DNA from: Lachnospiraceae bacterium
GTDB taxonomy: Bacteria; Bacillota; Clostridia; Lachnospirales; Lachnospiraceae
Direction: 5' to 3'
Assembly (NCBI GenBank): GCA_016286555.1
Contig: JAEETA010000016.1
Span: 1 to 60,505 of the forward strand
Length of the DNA: 60,505 nt
Positions 48,710-57,792 of the stretch are shown one piece after another. The notes under the pieces are model-generated. The model saw only the letters and a program-made list of their open reading frames with translations, was not told the origin of the DNA and did not search any database. The translations under genes and the position numbers were made by a program. Each line of letters opens with the position of its first letter. The stretch's first letter is position 1.

Positions 48710-48739
48710 TTGACGAAACAGAAAGCCGTTACCTATAAT
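48710..48739 (+). promoter_or_regulatory. pflB promoter
   Basis: TTGACG (48710-48715), 18 nt, perfect TATAAT (48734-48739). Leader of about 65 nt; TAGGAGG precedes the start. Confidence 0.75.
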
Positions 48740-48810
48740 GATCGTGCACGGTGGTTACGGATCATTGGATACGAATCACATAAACACACAATTCTATAGG
48801 AGGCAGTACT

Positions 48811-50850
48811 ATGACACCTGAATGGCAAGATTTTGTAACAGGCAAGTGGGACAGAGAGGTCAATGTCCGCGATTTCATTCAGAGAAACTACACCCCGTAC
48901 GACGGAGATGAGAGTTTCCTGGCAGGACCTACCCAGAACACCAAGGATCTGTGGGCACAGGTTCTTGATCTTCAGAAGAAGGAGAGAGAAGCAGGCGGCG
49001 TTCTTGATATGGACACCAAGGTTGTTTCTACCATCACTTCTCATGGCCCCGGCTACCTTGACAAGAGCAAGGAGACCATCGTAGGCTTCCAGACCGACAA
49101 GCCTTTCAAGAGATCCCTTCAGCCTTACGGCGGTATCCGCATGGCAGAGAAGGCTTGCTCCGACAACGGCTACGAGGTTGATCCTGAGATCTCCGAGTTC
49201 TTCTCCGTTCACAGAAAGACTCACAATGCAGGATGCTTCGATGCTTACAACCCCGAGATGAGAGCTTGCCGCTCCTCTCACATCATCACCGGTCTTCCTG
49301 ATGCTTACGGCCGTGGCCGTATCATCGGTGACTACAGAAGAGTTGCTCTGTACGGTATCGATCGTCTGATTGCCGACAAGGAAGAGCAGAAGGCATCCAC
49401 CGGCCGCGTTATGACCGACGATGTGATCCGTCTTCGCGAGGAGCTGTCCGAGCAGATGGTAGCTCTGAAGATGATGAAGGAAATGGCTGCTTCCTACGGC
49501 TGCGACATTTCCAAGCCCGCCGCAAACGTGCAGGAGGCTATTCAGTGGACCTACTTCGGATATCTGTGTTCCGTTAAGGAGCAGAACGGTGCAGCAATGA
49601 GCCTTGGCCGTACCTCCACCTTCCTTGACATCTATGCACAGAGAGACCTGAAGAACGGCACCTTCACCGAGGAGCAGATCCAGGAGTTCGTGGATCACTT
49701 CATCATGAAGCTTCGTTGCGTGAAGTTCGCTCGTACTCCCGAGTACAACCAGATCTTCGCAGGCGATCCCGTTTGGGTTACCGAGTCCCTGGGCGGTGTA
49801 GGCGTTGACGGACGTCACATGGTTACCAAGATGAGCTTCCGTTATCTGCACACCCTTGAGAACCTGGGTTCCTCTCCCGAGCCGAACCTGACCGTTCTCT
49901 GGTCCACCAGACTTCCCATCGCATGGAAGAAGTACTGTGCAAAGATCTCCATCACCACCTCTTCCATCCAGTACGAGAACGACGATCTGATGAGACCCGT
50001 TCACGGCGACGACTACGGCATCGCATGCTGCGTGTCCTCCATGGTCATCGGCAAGGAGATGCAGTTCTTCGGCGCTCGTGCAAACCTTGCAAAGTGCCTG
50101 CTGTACGCTCTGAACGGCGGTATCGACGAGGTTACCAAGAAGCAGGTTGGTCCCAAGTACCGCCCTGTTACCGGCGATGTGCTTGATTATGATGATGTCA
50201 TGAGCAAGTTCATCGACATGATGGAGTGGCAGGCTGACGTTTACGTCAACACCCTGAACATCATCCACTACATGCATGACAAGTACTGCTATGAGAGAGC
50301 AGAGATGGCTCTTCATGACAAGAACGTCAAGAGATACTTCGCAACCGGTATTGCAGGTCTTTCCATCGTTGCTGACTCCTTCTCCGCTATCAAGTATGCG
50401 AAGGTTGAGGTCATCCGCGACGAGGACGGCATCATCACCGACTTCAAGACCACCGGTGACTTCCCGAAGTACGGCAACGACGACGATCGTGTAGACGATA
50501 TCGCTCAGGAGATCGTTCACAAGTTCATGACCGCTGTCAGAAGACATCACACCTATCGTGACGGTGTTCCTACCACCTCCATCCTGACCATTACCTCCAA
50601 CGTTACCTATGGTAAGGCAACCGGTAATACTCCCGATGGTCGTAGAAAGGGACAGCCTTTCGCTCCCGGTGCTAACCCGATGCACGGCCGCGACACCCAC
50701 GGTGCTATCGCTTCCCTGTCTTCCGTCTCCAAGCTTCCTTTCAACGATGCTCAGGACGGTATCTCCAATACCTTCACCATCATCCCCGGCGCACTGGGCA
50801 AGGATGACAAGGTATTTGCAGGCGACATCGAGGTCGATCTGAACAAGTAA
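48811..50850 (+). CDS. pflB: Pyruvate formate-lyase, core subunit lacking the glycyl-radical domain
   Basis: 679 residues instead of about 750-760. Cleaves pyruvate with CoA to acetyl-CoA and formate. The barrel and active-site Cys pair are intact (GIACCVSS, Cys406-Cys407, equal to E. coli 418-419). The protein ends at [23 protein letters not shown] followed by TAA, just where the C-terminal radical domain should begin. That domain is found 285 nt downstream as its own gene. Codon use is strongly biased, as expected for a very abundant enzyme. Alone it cannot be active. Confidence 0.93.
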   Translation: MTPEWQDFVTGKWDREVNVRDFIQRNYTPYDGDESFLAGPTQNTKDLWAQVLDLQKKEREAGGVLDMDTKVVSTITSHGPGYLDKSKETIVGFQTDKPFKRSLQPYGGIRMAEKACSDNGYEVDPEISEFFSVHRKTHNAGCFDAYNPEMRACRSSHIITGLPDAYGRGRIIGDYRRVALYGIDRLIADKEEQKASTGRVMTDDVIRLREELSEQMVALKMMKEMAASYGCDISKPAANVQEAIQWTYFGYLCSVKEQNGAAMSLGRTSTFLDIYAQRDLKNGTFTEEQIQEFVDHFIMKLRCVKFARTPEYNQIFAGDPVWVTESLGGVGVDGRHMVTKMSFRYLHTLENLGSSPEPNLTVLWSTRLPIAWKKYCAKISITTSSIQYENDDLMRPVHGDDYGIACCVSSMVIGKEMQFFGARANLAKCLLYALNGGIDEVTKKQVGPKYRPVTGDVLDYDDVMSKFIDMMEWQADVYVNTLNIIHYMHDKYCYERAEMALHDKNVKRYFATGIAGLSIVADSFSAIKYAKVEVIRDEDGIITDFKTTGDFPKYGNDDDRVDDIAQEIVHKFMTAVRRHHTYRDGVPTTSILTITSNVTYGKATGNTPDGRRKGQPFAPGANPMHGRDTHGAIASLSSVSKLPFNDAQDGISNTFTIIPGALGKDDKVFAGDIEVDLNK

Positions 50851-50901
50851 TCACACGGATTTGCCTTCGGGCATCTCCCAGCGTATTTGAAGGACAAGAC
50901 T

Positions 50902-51105
50902 ATGGACGAAAAACAAATGATTGATGATCTGGTAGCAATGCTCGACAGTGGAATGGAACGGGGCCTGGGGCATCTCAATGTAGATACCTCCGACGATCAG
51001 CAGTCTAAGGAGGTTACGACCATGGGCTGCACGGACTGTTCCAGAACCCCTCTGGCCTGTAGCGTTCCCACGCTCCATGAAGGTCTCGACGACAACTTCA
51101 AATGA
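50902..51105 (+). CDS. Small Cys-rich protein resembling the start of a glycyl-radical domain
   Basis: 67 residues, ATG with AAGGA 7 nt upstream. Residues 8-30 (DDLVAMLDSGMERGLGHLNV) align with [20 protein letters not shown] of the next gene, but the segment carrying the radical Gly is replaced by a tail with CTDCSRTPLAC (Cys43, 46, 53) and HEGLDDNF. It cannot carry a glycyl radical. It lies in the pflB transcript between core and radical subunit. Candidate regulator, decoy or repair factor; function unknown. Confidence 0.7.
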   Translation: MDEKQMIDDLVAMLDSGMERGLGHLNVDTSDDQQSKEVTTMGCTDCSRTPLACSVPTLHEGLDDNFK

Positions 51106-51135
51106 TTTTTCAACATCTAAAAGGAGGAAACTATT

Positions 51136-51378
51136 ATGGCAGCTACTTCTACTCAGGTAGATAACCTTGTTAATCTGCTGGACGGTTATGCAACCAAAGG
51201 CGGACATCACCTGAACGTTAATGTTCTGAACAGAGACGTTCTGAAGGACGCTCAGGAGCATCCCGAGAACTACCCTCAGCTCACCATCCGCGTATCCGGA
51301 TATGCAGTGAACTTCATCAAGCTCACTCCCGAGCAGCAGGCAGACGTTATTTCCCGTACCTTCCATGAGTCCATCTAA
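51136..51378 (+). CDS. Stand-alone glycyl-radical domain of pyruvate formate-lyase
   Basis: 80 residues, matching the C-terminal 80 of E. coli [40 protein letters not shown], and [10 protein letters not shown]. The radical Gly55 in RVSGYAV lies 25 residues from the end, as Gly734 does in E. coli (759). AAAGGAGG lies 7 nt before the ATG, so it is translated separately and not a frameshift remnant. It must be charged by PflA and dock into the core. Related to the autonomous spare cofactor GrcA/YfiD, but here no fused copy exists in the window. Confidence 0.92.
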   Translation: MAATSTQVDNLVNLLDGYATKGGHHLNVNVLNRDVLKDAQEHPENYPQLTIRVSGYAVNFIKLTPEQQADVISRTFHESI

Positions 51379-51407
51379 TCCGGCTTAAGGATTCAGGAAA
51401 TACTTAC

Positions 51408-51440
51408 GAGCCCCGGAAGGACATCTTCCGGGGCTCTTTT
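51408..51440 (+). terminator. Terminator of the pfl operon
   Basis: Perfect 12-bp stem GAGCCCCGGAAG/CTTCCGGGGCTC, GACAT loop, TTTT. Confidence 0.92.
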
Positions 51441-51478
51441 GCAAAGAGACTTTATTTTTTATCGAAAGGACTGAGCCT

Positions 51479-52234
51479 ATGACAGCAGGAAGGATTCACT
51501 CGCTCGAAAGTTTCGGCACCGTAGACGGACCCGGCACCCGCTTTGTGGTCTTCGTTCAGGGCTGCCCCATGCGCTGCGCATACTGCCACAATCCCGACAC
51601 CTGGGAAATGAACGCAGGGACCCTGATGGAGCCCGAAGAGATCATTGCGCAGTACCATCGCAATGAGGCCTTTTACCGGAACGGAGGCGGACTCACCGTC
51701 ACCGGCGGCGAGCCTCTCATGCAGATGGATTTTCTCATCGACCTCTTCACCCTGGCGAAGCAGGACGGCATCCACACCTGTCTCGACACCTCCGGCATCG
51801 CTTTCAACCCCAATAACGCTCCACTCATGGAGAAATACGAGCGTCTGATGCCTCTGACGGATCTGGTGATGCTGGACATCAAGCATATCGACCCGGAAAA
51901 GCACCGGGATCTGGTGCAGCAGCCCAATGAGAACATTCTGAAGTTCGCAGCCTATCTCGATGAAAAGCACGTAGACATGTGGATCCGCCATGTGATCGTT
52001 CCCGGCTGGACCGATGACGATACCTATCTCTACAAGCTGGGCTATTTCATCGGGCAGTTCAGCAACCTGAAGGCTCTGGACGCTCTCCCCTATCACACCA
52101 TGGGTGAGACCAAATACGAAAAACTGGGCATTCCCTACCGGCTGGCCGGCGTACCCGCCATGGACCAGAAGACCCTTCTGGAGAAAAAGAAGGTGATCCT
52201 GGACGGTATCCGGGAGCGAAGAGCGGAGAAATGA
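51479..52234 (+). CDS. pflA: Pyruvate formate-lyase activating enzyme
   Basis: 251 residues. Radical SAM enzyme that abstracts a hydrogen from the glycyl residue of PFL. The 4Fe-4S motif C-x3-C-x2-C is in GCPMRCAYCHNPDTW; GGGLTVTGGEPLMQ is the SAM-binding stretch. GAAAGGA precedes the ATG. It lies beyond the pfl terminator, so probably depends on read-through or its own promoter. Its target here must be the 80-residue subunit. Confidence 0.95.
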   Translation: MTAGRIHSLESFGTVDGPGTRFVVFVQGCPMRCAYCHNPDTWEMNAGTLMEPEEIIAQYHRNEAFYRNGGGLTVTGGEPLMQMDFLIDLFTLAKQDGIHTCLDTSGIAFNPNNAPLMEKYERLMPLTDLVMLDIKHIDPEKHRDLVQQPNENILKFAAYLDEKHVDMWIRHVIVPGWTDDDTYLYKLGYFIGQFSNLKALDALPYHTMGETKYEKLGIPYRLAGVPAMDQKTLLEKKKVILDGIRERRAEK

Positions 52235-52275
52235 TCCACTCAGCTCGGACCGTTTGGGTAAGACTGTCTAACTAA

Positions 52276-52293
52276 GATTAGTTTAGACTAATC
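52276..52293. promoter_or_regulatory. Palindrome upstream of the ferredoxin promoter
   Basis: GATTAGTTTAGACTAATC, perfect 7-bp arms with a TTAG centre, 10 bp before the -35. Candidate operator; overlaps a second imperfect repeat GTCTAAC...GTTTAGAC. Confidence 0.5.
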
Positions 52294-52303
52294 AGTGTTA
52301 TTC

Positions 52304-52332
52304 TTGTCATTGTCTGACAATTAAGCTATGAT
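52304..52332 (+). promoter_or_regulatory. Ferredoxin promoter
   Basis: TTGTCA (52304-52309), 17 nt, TATGAT (52327-52332). The -35 is the left arm of TTGTCA-TTGTC-TGACAA, so it may itself be an operator half. Confidence 0.6.
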
Positions 52333-52374
52333 AATTTCGAAGTAGGAATGCTAATCGGTAAGGAGGAATGAACT

Positions 52375-52545
52375 ATGGCATATGTAATCACTGATCAGTG
52401 CATCGCTTGCGGCAGCTGCGAGTCCCAGTGCCCCGTCGGCGCTATTTCCATGGGCGATGGCAAGTTTGAGATCAATCCTGACACCTGCATCGATTGCGGA
52501 AGCTGCGCAGGACAGTGCCCCGTTGGTGCTATCGAGCAGGGCTGA
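52375..52545 (+). CDS. 2[4Fe-4S] ferredoxin
   Basis: 56 residues. Two complete cluster motifs C-x2-C-x2-C-x3-CP: CIACGSCESQCP and CIDCGSCAGQCP. Classic clostridial low-potential electron carrier. AAGGAGG lies 8 nt before the ATG. A single gene with its own promoter and terminator. Likely electron source for PflA or acceptor for other oxidoreductases (inference from position). Confidence 0.95.
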   Translation: MAYVITDQCIACGSCESQCPVGAISMGDGKFEINPDTCIDCGSCAGQCPVGAIEQG

Positions 52546-52567
52546 TCGATTTATTCGACTAAGACAA

Positions 52568-52594
52568 AAGAACCCCTTTCGGGGTTCTTTTTCT
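52568..52594. terminator. Bidirectional terminator
   Basis: AAGAACCCC (52568-52576), TTTC, GGGGTTCTT plus T-run. Shared by ferredoxin and the convergent dnaB. Confidence 0.9.
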
Positions 52595-52600
52595 TTTGCC

Positions 52601-53968
52601 TTATTCTTCCTGATTTTTCTTGCCGGTCTTCTCCATGTTCACAAATCTGGTGAGCTCGGGGATCCATGCCAGAGACACGTCACCGATGGGGCCGTTTCTC
52701 TGTTTAGCGATGATGATATCCGCGACGCCCTTCCGCTCCGTGTCAGGCTTGTAATAATCCTCACGGTAAATGAACATGACCACATCGGCATCCTGCTCGA
52801 TGGCGCCGGACTCACGCAGGTCGGAAAGCATGGGTCTGTGGTCGGGGCGCTGCTCCACGGCACGGCTCAACTGGGACAGGGCAATGACAGGCACCTGCAG
52901 CTCTCTGGCCATGGCCTTCAGCGCACGGGAGATGTTGGAGATTTCCTGCTGCCTGCTGTCGCTTCCCCGGACAGTGCCAGTCATCAGCTGCAGGTAGTCG
53001 ATAAAGACAATGTCCAGGCCGGTGGTCATCTTCAGCTTCCGACACTTGGAACGCATCTCGGGTACGGAGATACCCGGAGTATCATCAATGATCATATGGC
53101 TGTTGCCGATCTCGGTAGCAGCTTCCGTCAGCCTGTTCCAGTCATCCACATTCAGGTTACCGGTACGAAGCTTCTGCGCGTCCACGGAGGAACGCAGGGA
53201 GAACACACGGTTGATCAGCTGCTCCTTACTCATCTCCAGCGAGAAAATGGCAACATGGCGGCCGTGATGCATGGCCATGTACTCTGCGATGTTCAGTGCA
53301 AATGCGGTCTTACCCATGGAAGGTCTGGCGGCGATGAGCACCAGGTCCGAAGGCTGCATGCCTGCGGTCTTGTAATCCAGATCCAAAAAGCCCGTAGCCA
53401 GTCCCGTGACAACACCGTGATTGTGATAGGAGATCTCGATCTTGTCCAGAGCATTTTCCACCACCTTGCGGATGGGGACCAGATCCTCCGTGTTCCGGTT
53501 CTGCACCAGATCAAAGATGGACTTTTCCGTCTTCTCCAGGATTTCGTCCACTGCACTGGCATCCCGATAGCATTCTCCGGTGATCTCCTCGGAAGCGTGG
53601 ATCAGTCTGCGGAGCACAGATTTTTCGGAAACGATACGGCAGTACTCCTTGATATTGGCAGAGGTGGGAACGGTTCCGATGAGCTCCTGAGCGTAGCGCA
53701 GGTCGCTGACCTCGGGGGCCACATTTTTCTCCCGCAGCTTGCTCTGCAGGGTTACCAGATCCACAGGCTTTCCTGCCTGCTCCAGCTCCACCATGGCATC
53801 AAATACGATGCCGTAGATGCGATTGTAAAAATCCTCCCCGGTAAGGACCTCGGAAGCGGTGATGATGGCATCGCGATCCATGAGCATGGCTCCCAGAACG
53901 CTCTTCTCTGCTGCGTCGTCATGGGGAGGGATATTCCTGACAATGTTGCTTTCGGGAAAGCCGTCCAT
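52601..53968 (-). CDS. dnaB: Replicative DNA helicase DnaB
   Basis: 455 residues. Hexameric 5'-3' helicase at the fork. N-terminal collar domain (PPHDDAAEKSVLGAML), linker, and RecA-like core with Walker A ARPSMGKT, DIVFIDYLQLM Walker B and the SRAVEQRPDHRPMLSDLRESGAIEQDAD arginine-finger region (cited as its start and end). The ATG overlaps the rplI stop by one base. Works with the DnaI and DnaD proteins encoded at 19.6-21.7 kb. Confidence 0.96.
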   Translation of the reverse strand: MDGFPESNIVRNIPPHDDAAEKSVLGAMLMDRDAIITASEVLTGEDFYNRIYGIVFDAMVELEQAGKPVDLVTLQSKLREKNVAPEVSDLRYAQELIGTVPTSANIKEYCRIVSEKSVLRRLIHASEEITGECYRDASAVDEILEKTEKSIFDLVQNRNTEDLVPIRKVVENALDKIEISYHNHGVVTGLATGFLDLDYKTAGMQPSDLVLIAARPSMGKTAFALNIAEYMAMHHGRHVAIFSLEMSKEQLINRVFSLRSSVDAQKLRTGNLNVDDWNRLTEAATEIGNSHMIIDDTPGISVPEMRSKCRKLKMTTGLDIVFIDYLQLMTGTVRGSDSRQQEISNISRALKAMARELQVPVIALSQLSRAVEQRPDHRPMLSDLRESGAIEQDADVVMFIYREDYYKPDTERKGVADIIIAKQRNGPIGDVSLAWIPELTRFVNMEKTGKKNQEE

Positions 53969-54414
53969 TACCCTTCCTCCACTCTCACATGCAGCTTACC
54001 CGTCACTTCGGGATGAAGCTTTACAGCCACGTCGTAACCGCCGAAATTCTTCAGTGCCTCGGGCAGTACGATCTTCTTCTTGTCGATCTCGATGCCGCAC
54101 TGCTCCTTGCAGGCAGTGGCGATCTCCTTGGAGGACACGGAGCCGAAGGCCTTACCGCCGGCACCTGCCTTGATCTTCGTAACCACCGTCAGCTCAGCCA
54201 GCTTTGCAGCCAGCTCTTTTGCTGCATCCAGCTGCTCCTGAGCGATCTTCGCTTCGTTGGCCTTCTGAAGCTTCAGGTCGTTGATATTCTTAGGCGTAGC
54301 CTCGATACCGATCTTCTTGGGCAGGATGAAGTTTCTTGCGTGGCCGTCGCTGACCTCGATCACTTCTCCCTTTTTACCCAGATTCTTGTCGTCTTTTAAC
54401 AGAATGATCTTCAT
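53968..54414 (-). CDS. rplI: 50S ribosomal protein L9
   Basis: 148 residues. N-terminal KIILLKDDKNLGKKGEVIEVSDGHARNFILPK rRNA-binding domain (split by a helix), long connecting helix, C-terminal domain. gdpP-rplI-dnaB is a conserved Firmicute operon. Confidence 0.96.
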   Translation of the reverse strand: MKIILLKDDKNLGKKGEVIEVSDGHARNFILPKKIGIEATPKNINDLKLQKANEAKIAQEQLDAAKELAAKLAELTVVTKIKAGAGGKAFGSVSSKEIATACKEQCGIEIDKKKIVLPEALKNFGGYDVAVKLHPEVTGKLHVRVEEG

Positions 54415-54432
54415 AATCTCTCTCCAATCCCC

Positions 54433-56481
54433 TTATAATTCTCCGCTGTCTTCCATGGCGTCGATGGTGGACTTCAGAGCACCGATGGCCTCTGCAATGC
54501 CCATACCTTCCATCTGGCAGGCTGCCACATTCATGTGTCCGCCTCCGCCCATGCGCTCCATGATGAGCTGTACGTTCACCTCGTCGATGGAACGGGCACT
54601 GATGTTGATCTTACCCTGGTAATCCGTCAGCACGAAGCTGGCTCTGACGCCCCGCATATTCAGGAGCTCATTGGCAGCCTGCGCACCAATGACCAGCGGG
54701 CTGGGCAGATCGTCCGCGGTACAGACGGAAATAGCGTAACATTTCTTGTAGATCTCTGCCTGACTGACGGCATCGGCCTTGGCTTTGTACTCAGCAGCAT
54801 CCGCGCGGAACATTTTCCGCACACGGGTCATATCCGCTCCGCATCTGCGCAGGAAGGCTGCCGCTTCGAAGGTACGAACGCCGGTCTTGGTCAGGAAGTT
54901 GTTGGTATCCACGGTGATACCGGAATACATGCAATCCGCCTCTTCGGGACGGATCTTGGCATTGTCCTGAATGTACTGCAGGATCTCGGAGATCATCTCG
55001 CAGGCCGAAGAAGCATAAGGCTCCACATAGGAAAGGGTTGCATTTTCGATGATCTCGTTGCCGGCTCTGTGATGATCCAGCACCACGATGCTCTTGCAGT
55101 ATTTCAGCAGTTCAGGGCACTCCGTGATGGACGGCTTGTTCACATCCACCACCACCAGCACCACATTGCTGCCCGCCATCTCGATGGCAGTCTCTCCGGA
55201 AATGATGGCGTCCTCGTAATCCGGCCCGTTCCGGAAGGAATCGATCAGAGGGCGGATATCGGAGGTGGGCTGATCCAGAACGATGTGGCACTTCTTGTTC
55301 AGCATGCGGCTGATACAGTAGATACCCACTGCGGATCCAAAGGCGTCGGCGTCGGGATTCCGATGTCCCATCACCAGCACCAGATCTCTGGAGGAAATGA
55401 TCTCTCTGAGGGCGTGAGCCTTGACTCTGGCCTTCACGCGGGTACTCTTCTCCACCTGCTGGCTCTTACCGCCGTAGTAGGTCACTGCCTCGGGGGTCTT
55501 GATGACAGCCTGGTCGCCGCCGCGGCCCAGGGCGATATCAATGGCATTCCGTGCAAACTCGTAGTTCTGAGCATAGGTCAGTCCGTCCACGCCCAGACCG
55601 ATACTGATGGTAACGGCCATCTCGTTGCCGATGCTGACCTTCTTGATGTCCTCCAGCAGATCGAAGTGATTCTCCTGGAGCTGTGCCACCGTCTTTTTCC
55701 GCAGGATCAGCAGATATTTATCCTTCTCCATCTTGCGGCAGATGCCGTCCAGACCGGAGATGTATTTGTTGATACGCCGGTCGATAAGGGCCACCAGAAG
55801 GCTCTGGCGGACTTCCTCGATGCTCTCCAGTGCCTCGTCGTAGTTATCCAGATAAACCATACCCACGCAGAGGCTCTGATCGTCCACTTCCTGGAGGGCC
55901 AGGTGCAGGGCGGTGACATCAAAGAGAAATACCGCCACCAGGAATCCGTCGTAACCCTGGGCATCGATCATGTCGCTGTGCTCCGCCATCTCCTTTAAGG
56001 GGATCCTGCGGAGAGATACGTTGTAATCACGGCCTTCATACTCCAGATCGCAGTTCATCTGGTCCGGGGTGCCGTTGCCCGGAAGCCTGTCCTTGGTGAT
56101 GGTAGGGAACAGAGTGGTGATGGACTTCCGATAGCCTCTGGGTTGGTGACAGACACTTTCAAAGGCGGAGTTGGTCCACATGACCTTCCCGTCCTCGTCC
56201 AGAAGGGCGTAGGGCACCTCCAGATCCCGCAGGAGCTTCCGCTGGATCTGTCCGTACTCCGTGGCAAAGCTGACCAGCTCATTCATGATCAGCGGCTTAT
56301 TGTAATAGTACAGCGTCAGGGTGATGGCAAAATACAGTCCCGTGAAAACGGAAAGGATCACGGCAGCCGTCAGGTCCAACATAAACATGGACATGGTCAC
56401 TGCCAACAGAATAAAGCCCAGATAAATACTGAACCGCATGTAGGTGCGTATGCGCCCTTTTAACCTAATGCGTTTTTTCAT
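54433..56481 (-). CDS. gdpP: Cyclic-di-AMP phosphodiesterase GdpP
   Basis: 682 residues. Hydrolyses c-di-AMP, controlling K+ and cell-wall homeostasis. Two N-terminal membrane helices (about 15-60), a PAS-like domain (75-150), a degenerate GGDEF domain (170-310), and the DHH-DHHA1 catalytic part with GHRNPDADAFGSA, VVLDHHRAGNE and GGGGHMNVAA. Start at the second Met (GGGGGA upstream). It is transcribed from a promoter that shares a 40-nt element with glgC. Confidence 0.95.
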   Translation of the reverse strand: MKKRIRLKGRIRTYMRFSIYLGFILLAVTMSMFMLDLTAAVILSVFTGLYFAITLTLYYYNKPLIMNELVSFATEYGQIQRKLLRDLEVPYALLDEDGKVMWTNSAFESVCHQPRGYRKSITTLFPTITKDRLPGNGTPDQMNCDLEYEGRDYNVSLRRIPLKEMAEHSDMIDAQGYDGFLVAVFLFDVTALHLALQEVDDQSLCVGMVYLDNYDEALESIEEVRQSLLVALIDRRINKYISGLDGICRKMEKDKYLLILRKKTVAQLQENHFDLLEDIKKVSIGNEMAVTISIGLGVDGLTYAQNYEFARNAIDIALGRGGDQAVIKTPEAVTYYGGKSQQVEKSTRVKARVKAHALREIISSRDLVLVMGHRNPDADAFGSAVGIYCISRMLNKKCHIVLDQPTSDIRPLIDSFRNGPDYEDAIISGETAIEMAGSNVVLVVVDVNKPSITECPELLKYCKSIVVLDHHRAGNEIIENATLSYVEPYASSACEMISEILQYIQDNAKIRPEEADCMYSGITVDTNNFLTKTGVRTFEAAAFLRRCGADMTRVRKMFRADAAEYKAKADAVSQAEIYKKCYAISVCTADDLPSPLVIGAQAANELLNMRGVRASFVLTDYQGKINISARSIDEVNVQLIMERMGGGGHMNVAACQMEGMGIAEAIGALKSTIDAMEDSGEL

Positions 56482-56508
56482 ATCGTCCCCCATCGTGGTG
56501 CCGTTTCA

Positions 56509-56548
56509 GACTTCCATTTTTGACTTCCGACCCTAGCATCATATTATA
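56509..56548 (-). promoter_or_regulatory. gdpP promoter with an element shared with glgC
   Basis: Extended -10 TGG-TATAAT (TATAAT at 56548-56543, minus strand). From the -10 on, the next 40 nt (56548-56509) match 57958-57997 before glgC in 33 of 40 positions, including a 15-nt identical core ATGATGCTAGGGTC and GTCAAAAA and AGTC blocks. Confidence 0.6.
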
Positions 56549-56651
56549 CCATACCAAAGAGTGCATTTCCACCCATGGGGCAGTACCGACAGGCCCGCGC
56601 GGGCAGAGGGTTTCAACACAGTTTCGGTCTTGGTAACGGACGATTTTTATT

Positions 56652-56681
56652 AAAAAAGCGGCAGCCCTTTCGGACTGCCGC
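56652..56681 (-). terminator. Terminator of the rpsF-ssb-rpsR operon
   Basis: Stem GCGGCAG/CTGCCGC with an inner GG/CC and GAAA-type loop, then a run of T on the minus strand. Confidence 0.85.
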
Positions 56682-56702
56682 ATTGGGTGCCTCTATCTGA
56701 TC

Positions 56703-56966
56703 TTACTGCTGAACGTAAGGCAGAAGTGCCAGCTGACGTGCTCTCTTGATAGCGGTGGTCAGCTCTCTCTGATGCTTTGCGCAATTGCCGGTGATACGGC
56801 GGGGAAGGATCTTTCCTCCCTCGGAGATATACTTCTTCAGCTTTGCAGCATCTTTGTAATCAATGACATTATCCTTACCACAGAAAACGCAAACCTTCTT
56901 ACGTCTGTGCATGCCGCCCTTTCTTCTTACGGGGCCATCAGGTCTGTCGGACTTAACAAAAGCCAT
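56703..56966 (-). CDS. rpsR: 30S ribosomal protein S18
   Basis: 87 residues. [19 protein letters not shown] and [24 protein letters not shown] are the S18 signature; the Cys pair is the zinc-binding form. Pairs with S6 in the 30S platform. Last gene of rpsF-ssb-rpsR. Confidence 0.96.
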   Translation of the reverse strand: MAFVKSDRPDGPVRRKGGMHRRKKVCVFCGKDNVIDYKDAAKLKKYISEGGKILPRRITGNCAKHQRELTTAIKRARQLALLPYVQQ

Positions 56967-57013
56967 TTTTGGTTCCTCCTAATTCGTACCTGGTCAACAT
57001 TGTAGCGTATCGC

Positions 57014-57460
57014 TTAGTTAAACGGTAAATCCTCAATTACGCCGCTGGGGACATTGATGAAATCGTCACCTGCGGGTGCGGGAGCTCCTGCACCGTTGCC
57101 GGCTGCGGGCTGTCCGCCTCCATAATTACTCTGAGAAGATTTGCTCTCGGCAAATTCCACCTCATCAACCAGGATCTGCACGGAATAAACCTGCTGACCT
57201 TCCTTGTTGGTGTAATTGTCGTTCTGGATCCTTCCCACAACGACAACCTTGGTTCCCTTCTTCAGATATTTCTCGACAAACTCTCCCTGCCGGCCGAAGG
57301 AAGTGCAGTTAAAAAAGTCTGCATCCGGCTCGCCTTCACGCTTGCGGCTGCGATCCACAGCAATGCTGTATCTTGCGATCGCCATCTGTCCGTTGGCGTT
57401 CTGAGTGTATCGAACCTCAGGATCACGGGTAAGTCTACCCATCAGGATTACCTTATTCAT
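57014..57460 (-). CDS. ssb: Single-stranded DNA-binding protein
   Basis: 148 residues. OB-fold (1-105: MNKVILMGRLTRDPEVRYT, YSIAVDR) and a flexible Gly/Pro/Ala-rich tail. The tail ends GVIEDLPFN: the usual acidic tip DDDIPF that binds partner proteins is reduced to EDLPF followed by Asn. Confidence 0.96.
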   Translation of the reverse strand: MNKVILMGRLTRDPEVRYTQNANGQMAIARYSIAVDRSRKREGEPDADFFNCTSFGRQGEFVEKYLKKGTKVVVVGRIQNDNYTNKEGQQVYSVQILVDEVEFAESKSSQSNYGGGQPAAGNGAGAPAPAGDDFINVPSGVIEDLPFN

Positions 57461-57474
57461 AATTGTTCTCCTTC

Positions 57475-57765
57475 TTAAGCCTCGTCGGGTCTAACGATCA
57501 AGAACCTGAGAACATTGTCCATGATGCGGATTCTGTGCTCGATCTCAGCGGGAGCAGTAGGCTCTGCATCAAAGCGGATGAAGAAGTAATACCCCTCCTT
57601 CTGCTTCTGGATCTCGTAGGCAAGCTTCTTTCTTTCCCACGCATCCACCTCGGTGATGTTGCCGCCAAATCGCTCGATGAGACTCTTGCACTTGTCAACG
57701 ACTGCAGTTCTCTCATCGTCCTCGATGTTAGCGCTCACAACGATGGCCAACTCATACTTGTTCAT
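57475..57765 (-). CDS. rpsF: 30S ribosomal protein S6
   Basis: 96 residues. KYELAIVVSANIEDDERTAVVDK opening and the AYEIQKQKEGYYFFIRFDA strand typical of S6. AAAAGGAGG lies 7 nt upstream. First gene of the operon, and encodes the partner of S18. Confidence 0.96.
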   Translation of the reverse strand: MNKYELAIVVSANIEDDERTAVVDKCKSLIERFGGNITEVDAWERKKLAYEIQKQKEGYYFFIRFDAEPTAPAEIEHRIRIMDNVLRFLIVRPDEA

Positions 57766-57792
57766 TTAGTTACCTCCTTTTGGTCTCTGGCC

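Noticed and set aside
48733..50700. 655-codon minus-strand frame opposite pflB
   Set aside because: Antisense shadow of a highly codon-biased gene; it runs across the pflB promoter and has no ribosome site.
50850..51136. Frameshift or sequencing error as the cause of the pflB split
   Set aside because: The core ends with an in-frame TAA, 285 nt and another gene intervene, and the radical domain has its own ATG and strong ribosome site.
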